This document shows positions 1 through 8,232 of a stretch of 64,000 bases of DNA, piece by piece (position 1 is the stretch's first letter; the number at the start of each line of letters is the position of its first letter). The notes beneath the pieces were generated by a model. That model made no database searches. It worked only from the letters and a program-made list of their open reading frames with translations, and was not told the origin of the DNA. The stretch is from Lachnospiraceae bacterium (GTDB lineage: Bacteria; Bacillota; Clostridia; Lachnospirales; Lachnospiraceae), in assembly GCA_024681775.1 (NCBI GenBank), contig JAILAF010000069.1, positions 62,001-126,000 of the forward strand. The letters run 5' to 3'. The position numbers and the translations under genes were made by a program.

Positions 1-530
1 CGCTGCAAAGGGCTCAAAAGCTTCATCGGAACGGTGTTTTTCACGCGCTTTAAGAGGTCCTTCCGCACCGGGATCCCGGTGTAACGGGATATGGCCTTTG
101 CGTACTCATAGGCCTGGTTGTAACCCCGCGTCCGGAAGCGCTTTTTGTGGAGCGGCACGGGGATCAGGGCTTCCGCACCCGTACCCTTGATATACTCCCC
201 CAGATACAGGGCGGTCTGCCGGCCGAAAAAGTCCGCATACTCCCTGCGACCGCCGTACTTGAAGCGGTAGATGGGGAGCACCGCCCCCCGGTAATCGTAC
301 ACCGCTCTGCCCCGGACAAAGACAGGTTCTTCCTTCCGGCATGCTTCGCAAAGGGGCTCCTCCTTCAGGAGCTTTTTGCCGCAGCGCATGCACCAGGGGG
401 GTGCAAGGGGCGGCAGCTTCGGAATACACTCCGTGCAGATCTGCTCCCCGAAGGGAGTGACGATCCTGTCACAAACCGGACAACGGCGTGGAAATAACAG
501 CTGTAATGCAAAATCAAAAGCCTTCCTCAT
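1..530 (-). CDS. comFC: ComF/ComFC-family phosphoribosyltransferase-like protein (partial, runs off the left edge)
   Basis: Absent from the ORF track because it runs off the window. Reading the minus strand from ATG at 530 gives MRKAFDFALQLLFPRRCPVCDRIVTPFGEQICTEC...RCGKKLLKEEPLCEACRK...RYKFKYGGRREYADFFG-like sequence with CxxC zinc ribbon pairs and ComF-type 'LIPVPLHKKRFRTRGYNQA'. ATGA overlap with the recD2 stop (527-530). Confidence 0.85.
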   Translation of the reverse strand, partial: MRKAFDFALQLLFPRRCPVCDRIVTPFGEQICTECIPKLPPLAPPWCMRCGKKLLKEEPLCEACRKEEPVFVRGRAVYDYRGAVLPIYRFKYGGRREYADFFGRQTALYLGEYIKGTGAEALIPVPLHKKRFRTRGYNQAYEYAKAISRYTGIPVRKDLLKRVKNTVPMKLLSPLQ

Positions 531-2764
531 CTGCGGCTTTCCTCCAGCTCCAGGATCCGCTCCTTCAGGGAAGAATAACGCCTGCGCTCTCCCTCCCGGC
601 TGATCATGCCCCGGACGGTTTCGCTGCTGCCCAGGATCACCACGCAGCTCCTGGCCCTGGTGATGCCGGTGTAGAGGAGGTTCCGGTAGCGCAGCATCCT
701 GGGCGGATCCAGCAAGGGCAATATCACCGCGGGATACTCGCTTCCCTGGGCCTTGTGGATGGTGATGGCATAGGCCAGCTCCAGATCCTCCAGAGATCCC
801 AGAGGGTAGGTCACCAGCCTGCGGTCGTCAAACTCCACCTTCATGAAGTTCCCGGACTCGCTGATCTGTTTTATGACACCGATGTCGCCGTTGAAGACGC
901 CCTCTCCCTTGTCGATGACATCTCCGTATTTTCCCAGGATTTCCCACTCCAGATGATAATCGTTTTTGGTCTGCATCACCTTGTCCCCCTCCCGGAAGCG
1001 GTTCTCGCCCGACAGGCATTCCGCTTTTGCGGGGGACTCGGGGTTCAGGACGCTCTGAAGGTAGCGGTTCATCTCCAGGCAGCCCAGCTCTCCCTTGCGC
1101 ATGGGGGTCAGGACCTGGATCTCGCTGCGCTCCGTGTGGCAGTATTCCGGCAGCTTGTCCCGCAGCATCCAGACGGCGATCTGTTTGATGACAGAAGAGT
1201 CATTTCTCTCCAGGAAGAGGAAATCTTTGGAGTTGGTATCCAGCCGGATGTCCTCTCCGCGGTTGATCTTGTGGGCGTTGACAATGATATCGCTTCCCGC
1301 CGCCTGGCGGAAGATCTCCCGGAGTACCACGCTGGGGTAGACGCCGCTTTCGATGAGGTCCCGCAGCACTTCTCCGGGGCCCACGCTGGGGAGCTGGTCC
1401 ATGTCCCCCACCAGGATCAGGTGGGTGCCGGGAAGGATCGCTTTCAGGAGCGCATGGAACAAGAGGATGTCCACCATGGAGGTCTCGTCGATGATGACCA
1501 CGTCCGCCTCCAGCGGATTGTCCTCATTTTTCTGGAAAACGGCTCTGCCGCCGCCCTCTCCCGGGGCGCCCCCCACCTCCAGGAGCCTGTGAATGGTGCG
1601 GGCTTCGTAGCCCGTGGCTTCCGTCATGCGCTTGGCAGCCCGCCCCGTGGGCGCTGCCAGCAGCAGATCCATCCCCTGTGCCATAAAGAACCGGATCATG
1701 AGATTGATGGTGGTGGTCTTGCCGGTGCCGGGGCCGCCGGACAGCAGGAACACACCGTTTACCGCGGCCTTTTTCACCGCTTCGATCTGCAGCGGATCCG
1801 GGGTGATCCCTTCTTCCGCTGCGATGCGCTGCACTTCCCGTTCCACGGAAAGCCCGGCGGTGTCATTCTCCCGGATGCCACCCGCGATGCGGATGAGTCC
1901 GGCCGCACAGTTCAACTCCGTGTGATACATCAGGGAGCTGTAGATCCGGTCCTCCCTGCGATAGACCTTCATCTCCGCTTCCAGATCCCGCAGGCCGTCC
2001 CGCAGGAGCTCGGGCACCGTACTCAGCTGCTCGGCAGCCCTCCCCAGAAGCTCTTCCTCCGGGAGGTAGCAGTGTCCCTCCCCCATGGACTGCTGCAGGG
2101 TGTAGAGGATCCCGCAGCGCAGGCGGAATGCGGAGTCCGGACTGACTCCCATCTCCATGGCGATGCGGTCCGCAGTCTGGAAGCCCACACCCTCGATGTC
2201 CTCCGCCAGGCGGTAGGGATTTTCCTGCAGCACTTCATAAAGGCCCGTACCGTACCGGTCAAAGATCTTCACGGACAGATTCTGGGAGATGTGGAACCGC
2301 CCCAGGTACATCATGGCGTCCCGCAGATCCCGCTTGCCCTCCAGCTGTACCGCGATGTCCATAGCCTTGCGCATGCTGATGCCCTTGATCTCCGCCAGGC
2401 GCTCCGGCTCCTCCTCGATGATGCGGAAGGTATCGTCTCCGAAAGTCTTAACGATCCTGCGGGCCAGTGCCTCCCCCACGCCCTTCACGGCGCCGGATCC
2501 CAGGTACCGCTCCATGGAGATGGCATCCGCCGGGGGCACCACGCGGTAGGAACTGACCCGGAACTGCAGACCGTAGGAAGGATTCATCTCGTAGGCGCCT
2601 TCGGCCTCCACGGTCTCCCCCTGCTCCAGATCCCGGCAGTTGCCCACGCAGACCACCTCTTTCCCCCCGGTGATCAGGAGAAAGATCTTAAAGGTGCCGT
2701 CTGCACTCGTATAGATAAAATGGTCCACCAGACCCTTGATCTCGCGATCCTCAGGTATCTTCAC
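527..2764 (-). CDS. recD2: RecD2-type ATP-dependent DNA helicase (RecD/TraA family)
   Basis: Walker A LSGGPGTGKTTT, VIIDETSMVD, AITIHKAQGSEYPAVILPL, N-terminal HhH region. GTG start chosen at 2764 (VKIPEDREIKG) because AAGGAGG lies just upstream; the ORF-track extension to 2983 covers a hairpin-rich leader. Confidence 0.9.
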   Translation of the reverse strand: MKIPEDREIKGLVDHFIYTSADGTFKIFLLITGGKEVVCVGNCRDLEQGETVEAEGAYEMNPSYGLQFRVSSYRVVPPADAISMERYLGSGAVKGVGEALARRIVKTFGDDTFRIIEEEPERLAEIKGISMRKAMDIAVQLEGKRDLRDAMMYLGRFHISQNLSVKIFDRYGTGLYEVLQENPYRLAEDIEGVGFQTADRIAMEMGVSPDSAFRLRCGILYTLQQSMGEGHCYLPEEELLGRAAEQLSTVPELLRDGLRDLEAEMKVYRREDRIYSSLMYHTELNCAAGLIRIAGGIRENDTAGLSVEREVQRIAAEEGITPDPLQIEAVKKAAVNGVFLLSGGPGTGKTTTINLMIRFFMAQGMDLLLAAPTGRAAKRMTEATGYEARTIHRLLEVGGAPGEGGGRAVFQKNEDNPLEADVVIIDETSMVDILLFHALLKAILPGTHLILVGDMDQLPSVGPGEVLRDLIESGVYPSVVLREIFRQAAGSDIIVNAHKINRGEDIRLDTNSKDFLFLERNDSSVIKQIAVWMLRDKLPEYCHTERSEIQVLTPMRKGELGCLEMNRYLQSVLNPESPAKAECLSGENRFREGDKVMQTKNDYHLEWEILGKYGDVIDKGEGVFNGDIGVIKQISESGNFMKVEFDDRRLVTYPLGSLEDLELAYAITIHKAQGSEYPAVILPLLDPPRMLRYRNLLYTGITRARSCVVILGSSETVRGMISREGERRRYSSLKERILELEESRR

Positions 2765-2857
2765 AAAAACCTCCTTCGCGCGTGCACTTACGCGCGGTGC
2801 ATTCCGCCATTTTCTGGGAAACGGGCGATGTGCCCGACTTGAATTAAGAGAATGAAT

Positions 2858-2964
2858 CGTATCGCAGAGCGATACGTTTGCGCGAGCGCGGTGTCGCAAA
2901 GCGACAATCCACCCATCCGCGCGAGGCGCATCTTGCGGTGCTTCTTTTTTGCAAAAAAAGAAGC
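2858..2964. repeat. Leader hairpin cluster upstream of recD2
   Basis: Perfect inverted repeats with 3-nt loops: cgtatcgc-aga-gcgatacg (2858-2876), tgtcgc-aaa-gcgaca (2892-2906), gcttctttttt-gca-aaaaaagaagc (2940-2964). Confidence 0.75.
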
Positions 2965-3067
2965 GTCCTACTGAGTGTAGCACGCTTTTTCTCCCTTTTC
3001 AACTGATCTGTGGATCCCGTCATCTGCGGCAGAAGCGTTTCCCGCGTCGGGATCCGGGAGTCCCGGC

Positions 3068-3502
3068 CTAGGCTTCTTCCGTTTCCGTGACCGCCGTACC
3101 GGAAGCGGCTTCGTTTTCCTCCAGCTCCCGGAGGCTCACCTGCTTCTCGGACAGGCCCATATTGACCTTCAGCTGCTCATAGAGCATCTGCGCGATGCCC
3201 AGGGACTGGGTGTCAGCGGACTGATTGGCGATCTCCTGCAAGGTCTGGCCCTTGAAAAAATCCACCAGCTGGGAAGTGCTTGCATCCTCGTCCGGATTGG
3301 CCTTGATAACGGTGCTCTCCATGCGCTTGAAGACCTGCTCTAAAAGGTATGCCTCGAACTGCTTGCAGACCCCCATGAGTTCCTCTTCGGTGGCATTTTT
3401 ATCGGTCTGCTGCAGCTTACCGGACAGCTCTGCGCCGGCTGCGTCCTTGGCCATGGTGGTGTAGTAATCCGCGTATGCGCTTGTGATTCCGGAAATATCC
3501 AT
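3068..3502 (-). CDS. Rod-binding protein, FlgJ N-terminal domain-like
   Basis: CKQFEAYLLEQVFKRME...QLVDFFKGQTLQEIANQ...LGIAQMLYEQL resembles the FlgJ rod-binding domain; position next to flgG/flgF. Confidence 0.8.
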   Translation of the reverse strand: MDISGITSAYADYYTTMAKDAAGAELSGKLQQTDKNATEEELMGVCKQFEAYLLEQVFKRMESTVIKANPDEDASTSQLVDFFKGQTLQEIANQSADTQSLGIAQMLYEQLKVNMGLSEKQVSLRELEENEAASGTAVTETEEA

Positions 3503-3545
3503 AAGCCCTCCTATGTGACATGTGCGTCACATCAATACCGGGTCA

Positions 3546-4364
3546 TTATCTTCTCAGGTTGTTGGCCTCGTCCAGCATGGTGTCGGAGGTGGTGATGACT
3601 TTGGAATTCAGCTCGTAAGCACGCTGGGTGGTGATCATGTTCACCATCTCATCGGCGATCTGGACATTGGAGCCCTCCAGGTATCCCTGGATCACCTTAC
3701 TCTTCTCCACGTTATTGCTGGTGGCTTCGTTGATGGGCACGCCGCTGGCAGCGGTCTGGGAGTACAGGCTCTCTCCCTCGCGGTAGAGGCCGTTGGGGTT
3801 GTTGAACTGCCACAGGCCCACGGTGATGCCCAAAGAGGTGGGATTGTTCTTGTCATCGGGATAGCACACGGTGCCGTCCTTATCGATGGTCACGTTGCTC
3901 ATGGTATATTGAGGACCCAGGATGATGGCATTGCCTCTGGAATCCAGCACGGGATTGCCATCGGAGGTCGCCAGCATGTTGCCGCCGTTGGCAGCGGTGG
4001 TCCACTGGAAATTACCGTTTCTGGTGTAGTAGGTATTCCCGTCCGCACCCCGCACCGCGAAAAAGCCCTTTCCGTTGATGGCAAAAGAGGTGTCCAGCTC
4101 GGAAGCCAGGAGTGCGCCCTGGGTGAACACGGTGTTGATGGAGGCATTCCGGACACCCAAACCCACCTGTGCGCTGCCGGGCTTGGTGTCGCCGTTGGCG
4201 GAAGTGGTCTTGGTCTGAATGTTCTGATACAGAAGGCTCTTAAACTCCATGGACTGCGCCTTGTAGCCCGTGGTGTTGACGTTTGCCAGATTGTTTGCGA
4301 TGTTATCAAGGCTGGTCTGCTGTGCCAGCATTCCGGTCGCTCCGGTCCATAAGCTTCTAACCAT
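3546..4364 (-). CDS. flgG: Flagellar basal-body rod protein FlgG
   Basis: MVRSLWTGATGMLAQQTSLDNIANNLANVNTTGYKAQSMEFKSLLYQ ... GYLEGSNVQIADEMVNMITTQRAYELNSKVITTSDTML, flagellar rod N- and C-terminal signatures. Confidence 0.9.
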   Translation of the reverse strand: MVRSLWTGATGMLAQQTSLDNIANNLANVNTTGYKAQSMEFKSLLYQNIQTKTTSANGDTKPGSAQVGLGVRNASINTVFTQGALLASELDTSFAINGKGFFAVRGADGNTYYTRNGNFQWTTAANGGNMLATSDGNPVLDSRGNAIILGPQYTMSNVTIDKDGTVCYPDDKNNPTSLGITVGLWQFNNPNGLYREGESLYSQTAASGVPINEATSNNVEKSKVIQGYLEGSNVQIADEMVNMITTQRAYELNSKVITTSDTMLDEANNLRR

Positions 4365-4432
4365 ATCCTGCTCCTTTCCCGGGATTTCCATCATCCCGGT
4401 GCGCTGTTCATGCGACGGTCATCGCACGAACC

Positions 4433-5209
4433 TTATACCTGACCGATCTGATTGACAGCCACATCCAGGGTACTGTCAATGGTCTGAATGATCTTCTGGT
4501 TGGACTCGTACTGTCTGGAGATGGAGATCAGGCTCACCATCTCGGAGACGCTCTGCACATTGCTCATCTCCAGGTAACCGCTGTAGACTCTGGCGCCCGA
4601 GGGGGTCTGTCTCGCACCGTCGATGGGCACGAAGTAGGTCTCTCCGTAGCGCTCCAGGTAGTCGTAATCCTCAAAGTCCGTCACCTGGATCGTCGCCACC
4701 TGGCGGTCATTCTGCCAGATATTGCCCTGCTGGTCGATGGTGGTGTCCTGCAGGGTATCCAGCTGGATCCTGCGGTTGTTCACATCCAGCACGAAGTCGC
4801 CGTTATTGGTCACCAGGTACCCTTCTTTGGTCAGGGTGAACTGTCCCTGCCTGGTGTACATGGTGGTGGTCTCACCGGCCTTGTTGGTGAATTCTACGGC
4901 GAAAAATCCGGTGTCACCCAGGGCCAGATCGTAGGTATTTTCGGTGATGCGGAAGGAACCCTGGGACCAGTCCACATAGTTCTCTCCGATCTTAACGCCG
5001 CGGGAATTGTATCCCTCCCGCTGGACCAGGTCATACCCCACGGTGGAGTCCTTGATCTTCAGGGTCAGAACCTCATCAAAGGCCTGGCTGGTGGTGCCCT
5101 CCTTCTTGTAACCGACGGTGGTCACGTTTGCCATATTGTTACTCAGTACGTCCATCCTGTGCTGCTCGTTGAGCATACCGGTATAGGCGGTGTAAAGGCC
5201 TTTGACCAT
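4433..5209 (-). CDS. flgF: Flagellar hook-basal body protein (FlgF / FlhO-like)
   Basis: MVKGLYTAYTGMLNEQHRMDVLSNNMANVTTVGYKKEG ... SGYLEMSNVQSVSEMVSLISISRQYESNQKIIQTID. Confidence 0.82.
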   Translation of the reverse strand: MVKGLYTAYTGMLNEQHRMDVLSNNMANVTTVGYKKEGTTSQAFDEVLTLKIKDSTVGYDLVQREGYNSRGVKIGENYVDWSQGSFRITENTYDLALGDTGFFAVEFTNKAGETTTMYTRQGQFTLTKEGYLVTNNGDFVLDVNNRRIQLDTLQDTTIDQQGNIWQNDRQVATIQVTDFEDYDYLERYGETYFVPIDGARQTPSGARVYSGYLEMSNVQSVSEMVSLISISRQYESNQKIIQTIDSTLDVAVNQIGQV

Positions 5210-5229
5210 AAGGTACTCCTTTCAGGCGA

Positions 5230-6228
5230 TCAGTCGCTCTCTCCGCGGTACTGGGAGATGTACTCCACGTACTGGCCGGTTCCGATGGCCACTGCGGTCA
5301 TGGGATCCTCGGCAGTCATGGTGGTGATGCCGGTCTTGTTGCAGATCAGCTCCTCCAGTCCTCTCAGCAGGCTGCCGCCTCCCGTCAGGACGATACCGCG
5401 CTCCGCAATATCGGCGCACAGCTCCGGAGGGGTCTCCTCCAGAACGGAGTGGATGGCTTCCACGATCTGGGTCGCAGGCTCGATGAGCGCCTCCTCCATC
5501 TCCTCGCTGGTGACCTCGATGGTCTTGGGCAGAGCCTCGATCAGGTCTCTTCCGCGAACCTCCATGGTGGTCACCTCGGGCTGTTTGAAACAGCAGCCGA
5601 TGCGGATCTTTACATCCTCCGCCATACGCTCACCGATGGTCAGGTTGTGCTTCTGGCGGATGTATTTTGCAATTTCGTTATTGAACACATCTCCGGCCAC
5701 CGGGAGGGACTTGCTCGCCACGGTACCGCCGAGAGAAATGACAGCGATGTCGGTAGTGCCGCCGCCGATGTCCACAATCATGTTGCCGCAGGGTCTGGTG
5801 ATATCAATGCCTGCACCGATGGCAGCCGCGATGGGCTCCTCGATGATGATGACCTCTCTGGCGCCTACCTGGTAACCTGCATCCACAACGGCCTTCTTCT
5901 CCACCTCGGTGATACCGCTGGGTACGCAGACGGCGATGCGGGGCTTCCGGAAGGTCCTGCGTCCGATGGCCTTCTGGACGAAGTATTTCATCATCTTCTC
6001 GGTGACTTCGTAATTTGAGATCACGCCCTTGCGGATCGGGCGGTCGGTTTCAATGTTGCCGGGGGTCCTGCCCAGCATCAGGCGGGCATCCTCGCCGATG
6101 GCCAGCACCTTGTTGGTGGTGCGGTCGATGGCTACAACGGAGGGCTCCTTCAGGACCACTCCCCTGCCCTTGACATAGACCAGCACACTGGCTGTTCCGA
6201 GATCGATTCCGATATCTGTTGCTCCCAT
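5230..6228 (-). CDS. mreB: Rod-shape determining protein, MreB/Mbl family
   Basis: DIGIDLGTASVLVYVKGRGVVLKEPSVVAID...PSGITEVEKKAV...MIVDIGGGTTDIAVISLGG...GIVLTGGGSLLRGLEELI. Confidence 0.93.
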   Translation of the reverse strand: MGATDIGIDLGTASVLVYVKGRGVVLKEPSVVAIDRTTNKVLAIGEDARLMLGRTPGNIETDRPIRKGVISNYEVTEKMMKYFVQKAIGRRTFRKPRIAVCVPSGITEVEKKAVVDAGYQVGAREVIIIEEPIAAAIGAGIDITRPCGNMIVDIGGGTTDIAVISLGGTVASKSLPVAGDVFNNEIAKYIRQKHNLTIGERMAEDVKIRIGCCFKQPEVTTMEVRGRDLIEALPKTIEVTSEEMEEALIEPATQIVEAIHSVLEETPPELCADIAERGIVLTGGGSLLRGLEELICNKTGITTMTAEDPMTAVAIGTGQYVEYISQYRGESD

Positions 6229-6281
6229 ATCTATCCCCTTTCAAAATCTTAAGGTCGACGTTTTTCTAAAAATAACAATTA

Positions 6282-6287
6282 ATTATA
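6282..6287 (-). promoter_or_regulatory. Candidate -10 element (TATAAT) upstream of mreB
   Basis: Minus-strand TTTAGTATAATTAATTG in an AT-rich stretch 55-60 bp upstream of the mreB ATG; no convincing -35. Confidence 0.4.
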
Positions 6288-6435
6288 CTAAACTTTTCCC
6301 GTTTTTCCTAGTGCCGACCAAAAATTTTAGACATTCCGGAGATCTGCCCGTTCCGGGGATGGAGCGGTAGGAGTGGGACTTCCTGCAGGCGGATCTTCCC
6401 GGAAGGGTGCATCTGCCTGCCGCTTTTTGAGACAC

Positions 6436-6467
6436 AAAAAGGGACGTAGCCCCTTAAGCCGCGTCCC
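6436..6467 (-). terminator. Intrinsic terminator downstream of the GT2 gene
   Basis: Minus strand GGGACG-N15-CGTCCC followed by TTTTT. Confidence 0.7.
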
Positions 6468-6483
6468 TGCGATTTTTCTGTCG

Positions 6484-6523
6484 GAGTCCGTTCCGAGTCT
6501 GTTCCGAATCCTCTCCGAGTCAT
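6484..6523. repeat. Four 11-bp-phased direct repeats (GAGTCCGTTCC / GAGTCTGTTCC / GAATCCTCTCC / GAGTC)
   Basis: GAGTC/GAATC cores start at 6484, 6495, 6506 and 6517, exactly 11 bp apart. Confidence 0.75.
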
Positions 6524-6559
6524 CGGTCGGAATATATATCGGACGGTCGTTACTAAAAC

Positions 6560-7381
6560 TTAACTCCTGTTCTTGCGGAGTCCGTAGATTTTTTGCACCA
6601 GCCGGTTATACCCCGCGGAAAAGCGGGGACTCTCCGCCAGATAATGGCGCAGCGGCTGAAGGGAAACCACCAGGTAGACCCGGAACAGGAAGCGCTGCCA
6701 CAGGGGCAGATACATCCTTGTGATCTCCCGGTGCTCCTTTTTGGAGCGCATCACATTGGCGGGATTCTCGCTAAAGCCCCCTCCCTCGTAGGAGGAAATG
6801 GTGATGGGCATGTAGAGACAGGTCCTGCCGCCCTGAAAATACCACCACAGGAAATGCTCATAATCCGCCCGGACCCGGTAGGAAATGTCGTATTTCCGCT
6901 CCCGGAAGCACTCCAAGGAATAGATGCAGCTCTGGTGACAGGGCAGGTTCCGGAAGCAGACAAAAGGCGTGATCTCCGGGGCGGAGAACTCCACGGAGCC
7001 GGACTTTCTGGACAGGCGGTTCCCATAGAGGATCCCCTTCGGATCTCCCTTCTCCCGGATAAACCGGTCCACCTTGTTCAGCACCAGCTCGTCCGCGAAA
7101 TAGTCGCCGCAGTTCATGAAGATCAGATACTGGCCGGTGGCCTCCGCCACGGCCCGGTTCATGGCATCGTAGATGCCGCCGTCCTCACCGGCAAAGTAGC
7201 GGATCCGCTCCTCCCCGGAGCATTCCTTTTGCAGCTTTTCCACGGAGCCGTCGGAAGAATTGCCGTCCTTGACGATGATCTCATAATCCCGAAAGGTCTG
7301 ATCCAGAACGGAAAATACGGTATTGACCAGCTTGTCGCCCGAATTCAGGCATACCACGATCACAGAAAATCTGGGATTCAT
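6560..7381 (-). CDS. Glycosyltransferase family 2 protein
   Basis: FSVIVVCLNSGDKLVNTVFSVLDQTFRDYEIIVKDGNSSDGS...AGEDGGIYDAMNRAVAEATGQYLIFMNCGD. Confidence 0.9.
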   Translation of the reverse strand: MNPRFSVIVVCLNSGDKLVNTVFSVLDQTFRDYEIIVKDGNSSDGSVEKLQKECSGEERIRYFAGEDGGIYDAMNRAVAEATGQYLIFMNCGDYFADELVLNKVDRFIREKGDPKGILYGNRLSRKSGSVEFSAPEITPFVCFRNLPCHQSCIYSLECFRERKYDISYRVRADYEHFLWWYFQGGRTCLYMPITISSYEGGGFSENPANVMRSKKEHREITRMYLPLWQRFLFRVYLVVSLQPLRHYLAESPRFSAGYNRLVQKIYGLRKNRS

Positions 7382-7392
7382 ACAACCTCCAT

Positions 7393-7413
7393 GCCGTGTG
7401 TTTTACACACGGC
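7393..7413. repeat. Intergenic hairpin between two glycosyltransferase genes
   Basis: gccgtgtg-tttta-cacacggc, perfect 8-bp stem. Confidence 0.6.
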
Positions 7414-7432
7414 GGCGAGCCGAATTTCATCT

Positions 7433-8230
7433 TCACTCTTTTTCCCTTCGGATTCCCTTCTTCATCAGGCCCAGGGCCTTGCCGTAGGGGATATCGGTGC
7501 ACATGACGGAGCGGTTCTTCAGGAGGAACCGCCGCGCCATCAGGGGCGCCAGGGCGCCGTAGAGATAGTGGTACAGGACGCCTCTGTCGTAGAAAAATTT
7601 CTCATTGTAGCCGCTAAACCAGGTGGAAGGCCGGGGGATCTCCTCGCCGATACATACCGGCACCGCGCATACCCTCAGGCCCCGCCGGATGCAATCACTG
7701 ATAAAGAGGCTGTCCTCTCCGTTGGAGTATCTGGCGCCGCCACCAAACCACTGGTGGAAGGACAGGTTCACCTCCTGCATCCGCTCCCGCCGCAGAGCAA
7801 AGCTGTAGGCAGGATACCGTCCGCAGTTGTGGAGTCCCACTCTGTGGAAGCTTTCCGTCCAGTAGGTGCGCCGCTGCTCCGCAACCTTCACGTTGAAAAG
7901 CAGCATATCCGCCTCCGGATGCTCCGCGAAGGCCTGCAGCACCGCTTTTGCCGCGCCGTCTCCGTAAACGATGTCCTCGTCCGAAAAAAGGAGGATGTCC
8001 CCCCCTCCCCGCTGGAGCGCCGTGTTCCGGGACAGGCCCACCCCCCGCTCCGCGGTGTCGATCCTGCGGATGCGGTGACCGGCGCAGGTTCTCTCACCGT
8101 AGTCGTAGTGATCCGTCTGGTTCACGATGAGGGCGTCCGCATCCAGGTGCATCCGTTCCGGGAGATCATCCGGTGCATTCACTGCAGAAACCAGATATTC
8201 CATGTTTTCTGTTTTTCCGGAATTGCTCAT
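7433..8230 (-). CDS. Glycosyltransferase family 2-like protein
   Basis: YLVSAVNAP...RRIDTAERGVGLSRNTALQRGGGDILLFSDEDIVYGDG...; start at MSNSGKTENME. Confidence 0.78.
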   Translation of the reverse strand: MSNSGKTENMEYLVSAVNAPDDLPERMHLDADALIVNQTDHYDYGERTCAGHRIRRIDTAERGVGLSRNTALQRGGGDILLFSDEDIVYGDGAAKAVLQAFAEHPEADMLLFNVKVAEQRRTYWTESFHRVGLHNCGRYPAYSFALRRERMQEVNLSFHQWFGGGARYSNGEDSLFISDCIRRGLRVCAVPVCIGEEIPRPSTWFSGYNEKFFYDRGVLYHYLYGALAPLMARRFLLKNRSVMCTDIPYGKALGLMKKGIRREKE

Positions 8231-8232
8231 AC

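Noticed and set aside
488-2842. 784-aa plus-strand ORF
   Set aside because: Exactly antisense to recD2, His/Leu/Gln-rich composition typical of the complementary frame of GC-rich coding DNA; no family motifs.
6308-6523. 71-aa minus-strand ORF upstream of mreB
   Set aside because: Overlaps a terminator and the 11-bp repeats; no SD or conserved motif.
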